A stretch of 64,000 bases of DNA from Roseiarcus sp963780825 (GTDB taxonomy: Bacteria; Pseudomonadota; Alphaproteobacteria; Rhizobiales; Beijerinckiaceae): contig CAWADL010000024.1 in assembly GCA_963780825.1 (NCBI GenBank), positions 806,001 through 870,000 of the forward strand. Direction: 5' to 3'. Both the position numbers and the translations under genes were made by a program. Position 1 is the first letter of the stretch. Each line of letters opens with the position of its first letter. Of the stretch, positions 19,224 to 28,253 are shown piece after piece. A model generated the notes under the pieces. That model made no database searches. It saw only the letters and a program-made list of their open reading frames with translations, and was not told where the DNA came from.

Positions 19224-19475
19224 CTACTTACGGCCTTTGGCGTCGATATGAGCGATCAGATCGCCGACATTCTCGAGGCTCTCGATTTCGGCGTTGGTGA
19301 AACGAATTTTGAAGGCTCGCTCGATTCCCACCATGAGCCGGATGTGGCTGAGGCTGTTCCACCCTTCGACATCGTTGGCCGTGGTGCTTTGGGTGATCGA
19401 AAGTTGATCAAGCTCAAAGACGTCGAGCATGATTTCGCGAATTCGTTCGATGGCGTCGTCTTTCGATATTGTCAT
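19224..19475 (-). CDS. Acyl carrier protein
   Basis: An 83-residue acidic acyl carrier protein, starting MTISKDDAIERI. The phosphopantetheine attachment Ser is Ser41 in VEGWNSLSHIRLM, a variant of the usual DSL motif (NSL) seen in carrier proteins of FkbH clusters. GAGAG lies before the start. It ends 34 bp before the FkbH start and follows the SGNH-like gene on the same strand. It should hold the glyceryl or other hydroxyacyl unit made by FkbH for transfer by the MBOAT protein. The housekeeping fatty-acid carrier is normally next to fabG/fabF, so this one is dedicated to the cluster. Confidence 0.88.
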   Translation of the reverse strand: MTISKDDAIERIREIMLDVFELDQLSITQSTTANDVEGWNSLSHIRLMVGIERAFKIRFTNAEIESLENVGDLIAHIDAKGRK

Positions 19476-19532
19476 CGATAGTCTCTCGACATTTCAATGG
19501 AAACTTCGCACGTGTGGTTGCTCGTCGATGGT

Positions 19533-20564
19533 TCAGTTCTTCCTGTCGGCGATGGCTCCGCTGCTCAGCCGCGCCGCCACTTCATCCGCCAACCTATCGC
19601 TGAGCGCCATGGCGCCTGCGTGATTGAGATGGGCCCAGTGCATATAAAGCGCGTTTCGCGCCGCCAGGTCGCTGAAATCGAGGACCGCGCCATATCTGGC
19701 ATAGTATTCCCGCGTTTTTTCGTCGAGCTTGCGACTGTCAAAGTCGGGAACATAGACCATTAGCAGTGTCGCGCCATTATCCGCCGCCAGGCGCGCAATC
19801 TTGTCGAGATACAAATGGTCATCGGCTTCGACGAACGGAGCGAGCACGTGAGGAAGCCTCGACACGTGAAGATGCTCTTCGAAATCCTCATGGTCAGCCC
19901 TGAGTTCCGCCGCCGAATGCTCGCGATCCATGTCCACCACTTCGCCGCTCAGACCGCGATAGCTGGTGGTGAAATCGGTCCGCGCTTTTGCATACCGAGC
20001 CGGGTCGAAGGCGGCGCGAAAACCGAGCATGTTCGGAAATAGCGAGGCGACAAACAGCTCCATTTGCCGAAAGGGCAAAAACGAAAGATCGCCAAAATAA
20101 TTATGCAAAAACAGCGAGGGGGTAAAAGCGACGTCCCCTGAAGGAGCGAAATATCTGAACCACGGATGCCCCCAGGGCGCGGTCTCTTGATCGAACTGAA
20201 CAATCAAAATCCGCGGCTTCTTCGCCTTATAAACTTCGTCGAGAATGGCCCATTGCGCGTTTCTGCCTTGAAAGATCAATGAGAAATTCGCAACGTTGGC
20301 CGGCTTCGCCAGTATAGCGAGACGTCGCTCGACCTCTTCCGCGCTCACTCCCATAAACGTCTTAGACGGGCCGACAATTGCGACATCGATTGGTTTTGGA
20401 TCGTAGTGGATCCGCTCGTATATCCATGTAAAGCGCTGATACAACTCGGGCAGAAGTTGGAAACGTTGGTAAGAGTCATCGGGTAGACAGGCGGCGCCCA
20501 CAGCCGAAATTCCTGCGATCAGCAGAATATATATCACCGCAGCCGATGAACTCTTTATCAGCAC
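19533..20564 (-). CDS. Membrane-anchored SGNH-like protein, probable MBOAT partner
   Basis: A 343-residue protein with an N-terminal signal anchor (AAVIYILLIAGISAVGAA) and a periplasmic part with SGNH-like landmarks: IVGPSKTFMGVSAEEV in the place of the GDS block, where the nucleophile would be Ser, and MHWAHLNHAGAMALSDRL near the C-terminus in the place of the DxxH block. It starts with GTG at 20564. First in the ACP-FkbH-MBOAT-VOC gene order, it resembles in topology the AlgJ/AlgX/DltD partners of MBOAT proteins and may finish O-acylation in the periplasm. The SGNH assignment is from motifs only, and the first Asp of the usual GDS motif is replaced by Pro. Confidence 0.65.
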   Translation of the reverse strand: MLIKSSSAAVIYILLIAGISAVGAACLPDDSYQRFQLLPELYQRFTWIYERIHYDPKPIDVAIVGPSKTFMGVSAEEVERRLAILAKPANVANFSLIFQGRNAQWAILDEVYKAKKPRILIVQFDQETAPWGHPWFRYFAPSGDVAFTPSLFLHNYFGDLSFLPFRQMELFVASLFPNMLGFRAAFDPARYAKARTDFTTSYRGLSGEVVDMDREHSAAELRADHEDFEEHLHVSRLPHVLAPFVEADDHLYLDKIARLAADNGATLLMVYVPDFDSRKLDEKTREYYARYGAVLDFSDLAARNALYMHWAHLNHAGAMALSDRLADEVAARLSSGAIADRKN

Positions 20565-21036
20565 GAGGAGTCACCCATCGGGACATCGCAGCTCACGTAA
20601 TGAGCAAGACGATTTCCGTGACGTCGAGTTTGCCGCGGGAGCATAGTGATCTCCAAGCCGCTCATGCCTTGCGGTACCCAGCAAGCCCATCCCTGATCGT
20701 CAGACGAAAACTCGCAGTATTTCAATAATTTACGCGCGCCCTGCGCCTTGGGTCACGATCGAACGCGTGACAAACGCTCCCCCCTCTGTTACGTGGTAAA
20801 CGTAACGAATGGTCCGCGCAACGGAAAGTCTTACCAGCGTGTTGCGGTGGGTCGAGCAGGCGCAACCGTAACTTCGAGTCCAAGCTGGCCGCGGTGCTCA
20901 GAGGACGAAAATTCGATCCTCGATAGCGGCGGGCGCCGGCCAACTCCCGTGACCGTCAAACTTCGCTTAGCACAGCCCCTTTGGCCCGTGTCGCAAACCT
21001 ACACGGCCAAATTGCCCGCCGATGTCACGCACGTAA
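20565..21036. other. Intergenic region with a small inverted repeat
   Basis: About 470 bp between divergent genes, lacking a supportable gene. It contains a perfect inverted repeat GTTACG (20788-20793), seven bases, CGTAAC (20801-20806), which could be an operator. No clear promoter elements were recognised. Confidence 0.35.
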
Positions 21037-22164
21037 ATGGGATTTCGCCCAATGCGGAATGAGACTGTAAGAACGCGTCGGTCAGTCAAGTTGGTGGCAT
21101 TTCTGCTTGTTGCTGTTGTTATATTTGGGATAGCGGAAGTTTTTTCTTCGTTGATATTGATTTATCACTACAGGCTGAACGGCAGGCTGAAGGAAGACGA
21201 CTCTAGCATACTGTCCTCCGTATCCTTGGTGAACAAGGCTTTTGCAGATGTTGGGATATTTCCTCCGCGTAACGGAGACGAAACGCTCCCTCACAGCATG
21301 ATCATCTCTGACGATAGCTTGGGCTGGACCCTGCTGCCGGGACTTTACTCTCTGAATTTCAAGCACCGAGTTAGTCCTTACAGCGATTGGGAGATCTTGC
21401 CGACCAAGGTCACAATCAACAGCGATCGAAGCCGCAAGACCGGAGCTGTTTTCGATCCCCAAAAGCCGACTATTTATATCTTTGGCGATAGCGCCGTGTT
21501 CGGCACCGGCGTGAACGACGAACAGACTTTTGCGTACCTTCTCCAACTGGAGCGACCCAGATATAACGTAAAGCTGCTCGCAGTTCCCGCCTACGGGTTG
21601 ACGAATAACTATCAGCGCTTGCTGCAACTGAAAAATGACATACGACCGACCGACATAGTCATAATCGGCTATTCCGAATATTATGACATAAGAAATGTTG
21701 CGGCGCCTTCACATCTGAGGGAAGTTGACGAACATATAAAAACTCTTTTCCCAAATGGCGTGCCTCCGAGGCAGGACGAATTCGCTCCAAAAGCTGAGCT
21801 TATAGATGGCAATCGACTGGTTGTAAGCATGGTTGAGCAAGATTGTCACGTGGTTGTCGCTTATTGTAAGCAATCGGACCCTTCGCAATCCTATATGACA
21901 GCGGTCTCTGCCCATCTGATTAACGAAATGGGGCGCAGTACAGCGGCAAAAACAATTCTCCTACATATTGACGCTGGCCATCCCAATCTAGCGTCTAAAT
22001 CAAGTCCGATATTTAAAGAGTTGGACCCAAAAATTGACGTCGTCTCCGCGCTGCAGGAGGATTTCGGCTACTATATGGAAGATTTAGTTTTGCATTTCGA
22101 TGCCCATCCCGGACCTTACTGGCACTATGCGATCTCACGAAAATTACTTTCAGTAATCCAATAG
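21037..22164 (+). CDS. Membrane-anchored SGNH/GDSL hydrolase-like protein 1
   Basis: A 375-residue protein with an N-terminal membrane anchor (LVAFLLVAVVIFGIAEVF) and an SGNH fold. IYIFGDSAVFGTGVNDEQTF holds the nucleophile Ser in the GDS block. VPAYGLTNNYQ supplies the Gly block, and HFDAHPGPYWHYAIS the Asp and His of the C-terminal block. It is lower in GC than most of the window. An ATG at 21052 is an alternative start; neither has a strong ribosome site. It is convergent with a second SGNH protein only 3 bp away. Such proteins acetylate or deacetylate cell-surface glycans; the direction here is unknown. Confidence 0.8.
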   Translation: MGFRPMRNETVRTRRSVKLVAFLLVAVVIFGIAEVFSSLILIYHYRLNGRLKEDDSSILSSVSLVNKAFADVGIFPPRNGDETLPHSMIISDDSLGWTLLPGLYSLNFKHRVSPYSDWEILPTKVTINSDRSRKTGAVFDPQKPTIYIFGDSAVFGTGVNDEQTFAYLLQLERPRYNVKLLAVPAYGLTNNYQRLLQLKNDIRPTDIVIIGYSEYYDIRNVAAPSHLREVDEHIKTLFPNGVPPRQDEFAPKAELIDGNRLVVSMVEQDCHVVVAYCKQSDPSQSYMTAVSAHLINEMGRSTAAKTILLHIDAGHPNLASKSSPIFKELDPKIDVVSALQEDFGYYMEDLVLHFDAHPGPYWHYAISRKLLSVIQ

Positions 22165-22167
22165 CAA

Positions 22168-23283
22168 TTACTGAGTTTTCTCTATGAATTGGCTCGCTAC
22201 GCCCGCTACGCAAGTGGCAATTTTTCTATAACCGTTCTTATTAGGGTGCTCATCGTGCAGGTAATAATCCGCCTTCGTCAATTGACATAATTTAAAACCA
22301 TCAAACAGCTGCCCACCCGCCTTTTGAATAGCGTTTTGAGCTCTCAGCCCAAGATCATCAGGTCCGTGATCAATCTCTTCCTTCTCCGGCAGGTGAAGGA
22401 ATGCTACATTTCTGGGGCCGTATATCCGAAGCAACTGCTCGATGGCATCTCGTGACTGCTTCTCTGCTCTCGCAAACGAAATCTGCTGATTGAGGAAGTT
22501 ATAGACAGAGTAACTTGCGGGCAGCACCGCTGAAACACTGAATATGCTGCGGGTTCTCAAGGGTCCCCTTGCCGTCCTTATCCGGGAAATCCAGGAGGAC
22601 ATCTCCTCTGGCGGCGGCAATCGATAGAAATAACTGTTTTCCACGCTGCAGAGCGGCGGGTCGAGAAGGCATTGGAGCACGTCAGGCTGGATATTCCAGA
22701 TGGATCGATGGAAATCATCTGAGATAAAAATGACAACTAGCTTTCGGATCTGAACATCTTGAGCCGCCAAATATTGTGTGAGTTTCAGCCACTGCTCGAA
22801 ACCCGTACCCAAGACTCCCCCGTTTACCGGCTGATACCCCAGCTTTTCGATCTCCGGGCTAATCGTTCGAAACCACGGCTCGGCGCCCTGCCCCTCGGTA
22901 AATGAATCTCCAAGTAAAAGTAGCGATTTTCGCTCGGGCGCGACGTCGTCGTCTTGTACGAGCCCGTAGTTATTTGTCTTGAAATGATAGTCATACTCTG
23001 TTCGAAAGTCGTCTTTCGACATAAATACGGTAACGTTCCGAATCTCACTGTGCGGGAAATAGTTAAATATGCCGTCATGATTCCTAAATATCGGGGTGTT
23101 GGAGTCGAAGAAGATTGCGAGGCTCAACCCTTTGATTGAACCTATCGACGGAAAAAATAGTCGGCAAGAAAGCTCGACTAGCAGCAGCCCGATCAACGCG
23201 GACGGGATGATCAATAACCATGGCGCGAAGTACCGGACAAAACTCGATCTTGCACGATGACCATCTAGCTCTTCGACCGCCAT
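22168..23283 (-). CDS. Membrane-anchored SGNH/GDSL hydrolase-like protein 2
   Basis: A 371-residue protein. Residues 17-40 form a signal anchor (YFAPWLLIIPSALIGLLLVE). The periplasmic SGNH part has LLLLGDSFTEGQGAEPW (nucleophile Ser), VNGGVLGTGFEQWL (Gly block), and YYLHDEHPNKNGYRKIA with the DxxH catalytic pair. It converges on the previous SGNH gene with a 3-bp gap. It is unlike that protein in sequence outside the motifs, so these are not recent duplicates. It is probably a polysaccharide O-acyl esterase or transferase at the outer face of the inner membrane. Confidence 0.82.
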   Translation of the reverse strand: MAVEELDGHRARSSFVRYFAPWLLIIPSALIGLLLVELSCRLFFPSIGSIKGLSLAIFFDSNTPIFRNHDGIFNYFPHSEIRNVTVFMSKDDFRTEYDYHFKTNNYGLVQDDDVAPERKSLLLLGDSFTEGQGAEPWFRTISPEIEKLGYQPVNGGVLGTGFEQWLKLTQYLAAQDVQIRKLVVIFISDDFHRSIWNIQPDVLQCLLDPPLCSVENSYFYRLPPPEEMSSWISRIRTARGPLRTRSIFSVSAVLPASYSVYNFLNQQISFARAEKQSRDAIEQLLRIYGPRNVAFLHLPEKEEIDHGPDDLGLRAQNAIQKAGGQLFDGFKLCQLTKADYYLHDEHPNKNGYRKIATCVAGVASQFIEKTQ

Positions 23284-23779
23284 CGAACCTCTCGAAGATA
23301 ATTCCGCGAACGAGTTTAAATTTGCCTCGCCAGTAGATTGAGCAAGTTAATCTCCTGGATTTGCGGAGGCGGCCGTGATATTGCCCAATTTAGGATGCAA
23401 CTGCAAGTCAAGCCCTAGACCTCAGCTCTCCGAGCGTCGCACTACACTACTCTTTCTGGTTTCGCCAGGGATCCCTTCGCGTCTGATGGACGTTAGGGAA
23501 CGATCCGCATAATGCTTGGAACAGGACCCTCGCGGTTGAGGCGCTTCGCGCTGCCGAACGCCGAGAGGGAGAGCACGTTGACGACCTAAAGCAGCGCCGG
23601 CGACAATGGCGTCGACCCATGCAACCGGGATTGGGAATTCTTGAGCGGATGGCAGAGCGGCTAGCTTCCGATTCATATGCGGCTCGCCGCCTCCATTGCC
23701 TCGGGCAGGCGGGGTCGCTCGCGCGAATTGTTGAGAGCGATGCAGCTTGGGACGGCACAGGGGTCCCGGAGAAGAGGCG
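23284..23779. other. Intergenic region, no gene supported
   Basis: About 500 bp between divergent genes for an SGNH protein and the Wzy-like protein. An open frame on the minus strand (23422-24039) runs antisense into the Wzy gene and has no recognisable domain, so it is not called. The last 20 bases carry the ribosome site GGAG for the Wzy start at 23780. Confidence 0.4.
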
Positions 23780-25390
23780 GTGAGCGCACAGTCAGCGGCT
23801 TCCGGCAGGCTGTTTGCCGGCTTCGGCATTGTCGCGCTTGGCCTTATGGCCGGGCTCGCTAGCTGTTTGGCGCTCGCTTCGCTCTCGGTTGCGAAACTCG
23901 TGTTCGTTCTGGGCGGCTTTGCTCTTTTGATCCCGACGGTCGTGCTGAAGGAGCCCCAGGCGTATTGGCTTTTCCTGTTAGTCTTGTCGATCCCCTTCGA
24001 CATTACAAAGTGGCTGTCCGTCGGTTTTGTCGACTCCAAAGCTCTCGTTGAGATGTACGGGATGCCTATGTCGGGGACAATCGGCCTCGAAGTCTATGTC
24101 ACGGATATCGTATTGGTCGTGATGCTGCTGCCCTGGCTTGCCCGAGTGGGTTTGAGGCGCGCAACGTTTTTTTTCCCAAGAGTTGGGTACCTATTCATAT
24201 TATACCTGTCTTGGGCCTTGGCCATCTCGCTGATCAATGCGGAATCATTAGTCCTGGCGATGTTTGAGTTATTCAGGGAAGTGTTGTATTTTTTGTTATT
24301 CGTGTATTTGGTAAACAACATTTCGACACGCCTTCACTTTCGCAGCGTCGTCTGGGCCGTCTTTCTCGGGTTGATCATCGGGGCCGGGTCGGTCACCGTG
24401 TTCTTCGAACGAGGCATGGGAACCGACATCGTCGCCTTTGCCAATCTACACGACGACCAGGGGACCGGGGCGGTTCAATCGCTCAGGAAAGATACGCTGT
24501 CCGCTGACATGATGGCCGCCAGCGACGAAGCAAGCCGCAGTTTGGGATCGGCGCGCACCGCGAAGGGGGTCAAGCGCAGCCAGGGCATTTTCCGCCATCC
24601 GGCGATACCGGCCGGTCTATGCGGTCTCGTTCTGCCGATCGTGCTCGCTTACCTCATGGTCGCGCGCAATACTCGCGAGCGCATTCTGCTTATCCTCGTA
24701 TATGTTTGGGGCTTTATCGGATTGTTGCTGACCTTTTCGCGGGCCGGATTGATCGGCTTTCTCGCGGGAACCCTTGTCTTCTTCGCAATCGGAATACAGA
24801 CCGGGTTCCTGTCGCGAAGGCTCGCACGCATAAGCAGCATTTGTATGATTTCGCTGTTCATCCTCGGCACGCCCTTGCTGCTAACTTACTTTGAAACTCG
24901 ACCTAATACTTTCACTATGCGATTTTACATGTTCGAAGCTGCGTTTGAGGGCTATATGAAGCATCCGCTCCTCGGGGTAGGCTTGAACAACAGCACGGGC
25001 GCGATGAGGGAGGGAAAACAGGAGCTTATCAACGTCGGCATACCCGCCGCGGTTTACGAACCCGCCGATAGTTATTATTTGGCGATCTTGACCGAGATTG
25101 GCCCCATTGGTTCGATTTTATTCTTTGGCTTCTTCGCGAACATCGTCATGATCGCACTTCGTTCGATGAGAGATGTTGCGCCCGACCTGAAACCGCTGCT
25201 AGTCGGCATGGTCGCGGGCTTGGCGGCCGTGGCTACCCAGAGCATCGCTGATGGACCGACGGCCGGCCACGCCGTCAGCGCCACGATATGGCTTTTCGCC
25301 GCGCTTATTGTTACAATTCATCGCCTTAGCCCGCCCGATACTCCGCTCGTCGCAGTTGATGCCGAGAAGGGCGCGTTTGTCGAGGCGTGA
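23780..25390 (+). CDS. Wzy / O-antigen ligase-like membrane protein
   Basis: A 536-residue polytopic protein (about 12 membrane segments) of the O-antigen ligase/polymerase superfamily. The start is GTG at 23780 with GGAGAAGAGGC before it. The Wzy_C-type region is seen as GVKRSQGIFRHPAIPAGLCG, LLLTFSRAGLIGFLAG and a large periplasmic loop with HPLLGVGLNNSTGAMREG, followed by DSYYLAILTEIGPIGSILFF. RxxxG-type loops of this kind contact the lipid-linked glycan. It is the only candidate for the polymerase in the locus and would work with the chain-length protein at 11,152. Ligase activity cannot be excluded from sequence. Confidence 0.85.
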   Translation: MSAQSAASGRLFAGFGIVALGLMAGLASCLALASLSVAKLVFVLGGFALLIPTVVLKEPQAYWLFLLVLSIPFDITKWLSVGFVDSKALVEMYGMPMSGTIGLEVYVTDIVLVVMLLPWLARVGLRRATFFFPRVGYLFILYLSWALAISLINAESLVLAMFELFREVLYFLLFVYLVNNISTRLHFRSVVWAVFLGLIIGAGSVTVFFERGMGTDIVAFANLHDDQGTGAVQSLRKDTLSADMMAASDEASRSLGSARTAKGVKRSQGIFRHPAIPAGLCGLVLPIVLAYLMVARNTRERILLILVYVWGFIGLLLTFSRAGLIGFLAGTLVFFAIGIQTGFLSRRLARISSICMISLFILGTPLLLTYFETRPNTFTMRFYMFEAAFEGYMKHPLLGVGLNNSTGAMREGKQELINVGIPAAVYEPADSYYLAILTEIGPIGSILFFGFFANIVMIALRSMRDVAPDLKPLLVGMVAGLAAVATQSIADGPTAGHAVSATIWLFAALIVTIHRLSPPDTPLVAVDAEKGAFVEA

Positions 25391-25565
25391 AACAATACGC
25401 TTGGGGCGGCGTCCGCAACTGGCCCGCCTGCGTCAAGCCCGGGTCGATTGTTCGGCCATCCTGACAACTCAAAGAACGTATGTTTCCCCGTCGGAGTCGT
25501 TCGACGGTCCGCCGCCCCGCAGCGTGGCGCCGCATGTCCCGTCCGAGATTTCCTAGAGAGGCGCA

Positions 25566-26693
25566 ATGACCAAGAAAATCTTGGCAAACTTAGGCCTTCT
25601 CGCGGCGGTCAGCTTGGCTTGTCTCGGCCTGTGCGAAATCGGAACTCGCTGGTTGTTCAGCACGACGATGCTGATTCCTCGCTACCATACATCGGCTCAC
25701 TATGGTGAGTTCACGCTGAGGCGACTCCGGCCGAATTTTCAATTTTGGCACACAGATCCGGACGGCAGCTGGAAGTTCATCACCAACAGTCAAGGGTTCC
25801 GCTCCAACGAAGACTTTCGCCTCGAAAAACCCCACGGCGTTTTCCGGGTCATAGCTTTGGGTGATTCAACAACCGAAGGTTTCGAGGTCCGCCAAGATCA
25901 CACCTATCCCGCGGTGCTTCAGCGTTATTTGAAAAAGAACGGTCTCGAAGCCGAGGTGTTCAACACGGGCATTTCAGGCTTTGGTACGGCCGAGGAACTG
26001 GTCTATTTGGAAAACGAGGGAATTAAGTATCATCCTGATGCCGTCGTGCTTGGCTTTTTCGGCAACGATTTCGACGACAATGTGAGAAGTGATATTTTTC
26101 GAATCGTAGATGGAAATCTTGTTGTCGCCAACAAATCTTACACGCCCGGAGTCAGAATTCTCGACGTGGTAAACTCGATTCCCCTTTTGCGCTGGTTGAG
26201 CAGCAATTCCTATTTCTATTCGTTCGCTACGAATACGATATGGGAAGCCGCGAAGCGGGCCCGGTTGGGGTCGGAAAAACAAGCCCGCGAGACCGAATTT
26301 TCGACGCCGACCTCACTCGACGATTACAAAATACAACTTGAGCTCGCTTTACTTCAGCGCATGTACGCGTTTTGCCATTCGCGCGGCATCAAATTGATTG
26401 TCGTGGATATTCCCTATATCTCCAACCCTACTTTATTGGGCTCTATTCCCTCCGATCTGCGAGATCGTTTCCGCAACAACGGCGATGCTCTCATATTGAG
26501 TGACGATGTCTTGGCGCCATACGTCGGCCTAACCGAACTTCACGCTCTGCAGGGCCGGGGCCATCCAAACGAGTTTACCGATCTGATGCTTGGAATCGCC
26601 ATCGGTCAAAAGTTGCAAACCTTGCTAGGCCACTGCCCAGAAAATCAACCGGGACAACAATGCAAGGGGCAGACCGAGGGCACGCGTCCATAA
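25566..26693 (+). CDS. Membrane-anchored SGNH/GDSL hydrolase-like protein 3
   Basis: A 375-residue protein starting MTKKILANLGLLAAV with a signal anchor and a periplasmic SGNH domain. VIALGDSTTEGFEVRQDHTY has the nucleophile Ser, FNTGISGFGTAEEL the Gly block, VLGFFGNDFDDN the Asn block, and GRGHPNEFTDLMLGIAIG the C-terminal His. All four SGNH blocks are readable, so this is the best candidate for an active esterase among the four such proteins in the locus. It follows the Wzy-like gene by 175 bp on the same strand. GAGAGGCGCA before the ATG fits a ribosome site. Confidence 0.85.
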   Translation: MTKKILANLGLLAAVSLACLGLCEIGTRWLFSTTMLIPRYHTSAHYGEFTLRRLRPNFQFWHTDPDGSWKFITNSQGFRSNEDFRLEKPHGVFRVIALGDSTTEGFEVRQDHTYPAVLQRYLKKNGLEAEVFNTGISGFGTAEELVYLENEGIKYHPDAVVLGFFGNDFDDNVRSDIFRIVDGNLVVANKSYTPGVRILDVVNSIPLLRWLSSNSYFYSFATNTIWEAAKRARLGSEKQARETEFSTPTSLDDYKIQLELALLQRMYAFCHSRGIKLIVVDIPYISNPTLLGSIPSDLRDRFRNNGDALILSDDVLAPYVGLTELHALQGRGHPNEFTDLMLGIAIGQKLQTLLGHCPENQPGQQCKGQTEGTRP

Positions 26694-26776
26694 GGACATT
26701 GATTGGTCGACGGATATAGTCCCCGAAGGCCCTGGCGTCTAAACCGGCCGGCGTTTTCGTGGAATCAAAGGCGCGC

Positions 26777-26876
26777 CCTGTAGCCGCGATCTCCAGATCG
26801 CGGTGGCTGCGAGATCGCCCCTTGCCGGTAGGCGACGATCACCGAGACACCGCGATCTGGAGATCGCGGCTACAGG
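26777..26876. repeat. REP-like inverted repeat, 29-bp arms
   Basis: Perfect inverted repeat: 26777-26805 pairs with 26848-26876 around a 42-base loop. Each arm itself contains the near-palindrome CCGCGATCT-CC-AGATCGCGG, so each can also fold alone. This two-palindrome layout is that of REP/BIME elements. It lies between the convergent SGNH gene and the radical SAM gene, a usual place for such elements. Confidence 0.85.
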
Positions 26877-26903
26877 CCCGCTTCTATCTGATTGCAGACA
26901 GCT

Positions 26904-28064
26904 CTAAACCAGCGCGCGCTCTATCCGGCTTCGCTCTTCGAGAAAAACATCGTGAGCTGGGCGAATGCCGCAGAGGTGTGCCCCATCCTGCCGGAACACG
27001 GTGCATTTGTCGCAGATCGTTTCGACCCGATCTTCGGTCGGTGCGGTCTTCGAAAAAAGCATACGCGCGGAACGGTATGTTTTGTTGTTCCAAATTTCCG
27101 ATACCGAGCTTGTGCGGAGGTTGCCGAAATCCTGTCTGCTGTCGTGTGCGAAGCAACAGGGCGTAACGCCGCCTCCCGGATAGATGAACATCGATCGGTA
27201 GAGGTAAAAACAGGTTTGATCGAATACGTATCCGCGGTCCTCGACGAGTTTCGGGTGCCGCTCCCAGTACAGTGGGTTTTCCGGCATCCATTTCTCTTGC
27301 AGCCGGGTGTCATGCATATCTTCCGGTGGCACACCGGGCGAAACGAAACGCAAGAGGTCGACCCCGATCTCGGCCGCCATCTTCCGGGCCTGATCCATTT
27401 CGTGCTCGTTGTGCTTGAAGACGATGAACTGCCATTCGACGAAAGGCTTCTTGGAATTGAGCGCCTTCTTCGCCGCAAGCAGCCGCTTCATATTGTCGAA
27501 CACCTCGCCGATATCGCCGCGAACGCGGTACTGCTGATAGGCTTCTTGCGAAACTCCATCGAGCGAAACGGTGACGTAGTCCAACCCGCTTCTCACGAAA
27601 TCGTTGACGTCGACGGGCTGCGGCCAGTTGAAGTTGGAACTGATATTCGTGCCCACCCGGTTGCGGTGGGTGTGTTCGATGATCGAGAAAACGTCGGGAT
27701 TGAGCAGCGGCTCGCCGTGGTTGTATAGCGACACAACCAGCGCATATTCCTTTATCTTATCGAATATGGCTTTGTATTGATCGAGCGAAAGCATGTCCTG
27801 CCGCCGGGCAATCGTCGTATTTCCCGTTGGGCACAGAGGGCAGCGGAGATTGCAGACGTTGCAGACATCGATGATGTAATAATAGGGCAGGCATCGCAGG
27901 ATTGTCTTTTGCTGGCGCAATTCCCATTCCGCCAGCATAATGTTCGCCAGTTTTTTTGGCGTGCCATAGTTCAAGATTTTCGGCACATGCCGACTGTGAC
28001 GCCGCAGCTTGCCAAACAACTGCATTGCACTGAGCTGAGAGCTTTTGGCGTCCATTTTTCCCAT
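26904..28064 (-). CDS. Radical SAM protein with SPASM-type C-terminus
   Basis: Radical S-adenosylmethionine enzyme of 386 residues. The [4Fe-4S] motif is VCNLRCPLCPTG (CxxxCxxC), and NHGEPLLNPD is the GGE-like SAM motif. A SPASM-like auxiliary cluster region is marked by FIYPGGGVTPCCFAHDSRQ, then CDKC and a final Cys. The start at 28064 (MGKMDAKSS) drops an upstream basic stretch; 28055 is an alternative. It follows the GMC oxidoreductase and Gfo/Idh genes on the same strand. In polysaccharide loci such enzymes modify or epimerise sugars or aglycones; the substrate is unknown. Confidence 0.85.
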   Translation of the reverse strand: MGKMDAKSSQLSAMQLFGKLRRHSRHVPKILNYGTPKKLANIMLAEWELRQQKTILRCLPYYYIIDVCNVCNLRCPLCPTGNTTIARRQDMLSLDQYKAIFDKIKEYALVVSLYNHGEPLLNPDVFSIIEHTHRNRVGTNISSNFNWPQPVDVNDFVRSGLDYVTVSLDGVSQEAYQQYRVRGDIGEVFDNMKRLLAAKKALNSKKPFVEWQFIVFKHNEHEMDQARKMAAEIGVDLLRFVSPGVPPEDMHDTRLQEKWMPENPLYWERHPKLVEDRGYVFDQTCFYLYRSMFIYPGGGVTPCCFAHDSRQDFGNLRTSSVSEIWNNKTYRSARMLFSKTAPTEDRVETICDKCTVFRQDGAHLCGIRPAHDVFLEERSRIERALV

Positions 28065-28253
28065 CAGGGCGATGCTTCGCCTATCTGCGAAACCAACGGC
28101 CGGGCGCATTTCGCGCAAGAGCCTGAGGCAATTGGGCGCGTCTCCGAACGTCCAGACGCGCCGCCTATCACAGCGGCCGAACTCTTACACAAACAACGAA
28201 ATCGGGCAAGAGCGGCGCCAGCGTGAAGCGCGTGGCGAAACGGCATTAGTTGA

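Noticed and set aside
23422..24039. Minus-strand frame before the Wzy-like gene
   Set aside because: Overlaps the start of the Wzy gene in antisense and shows low-complexity composition.
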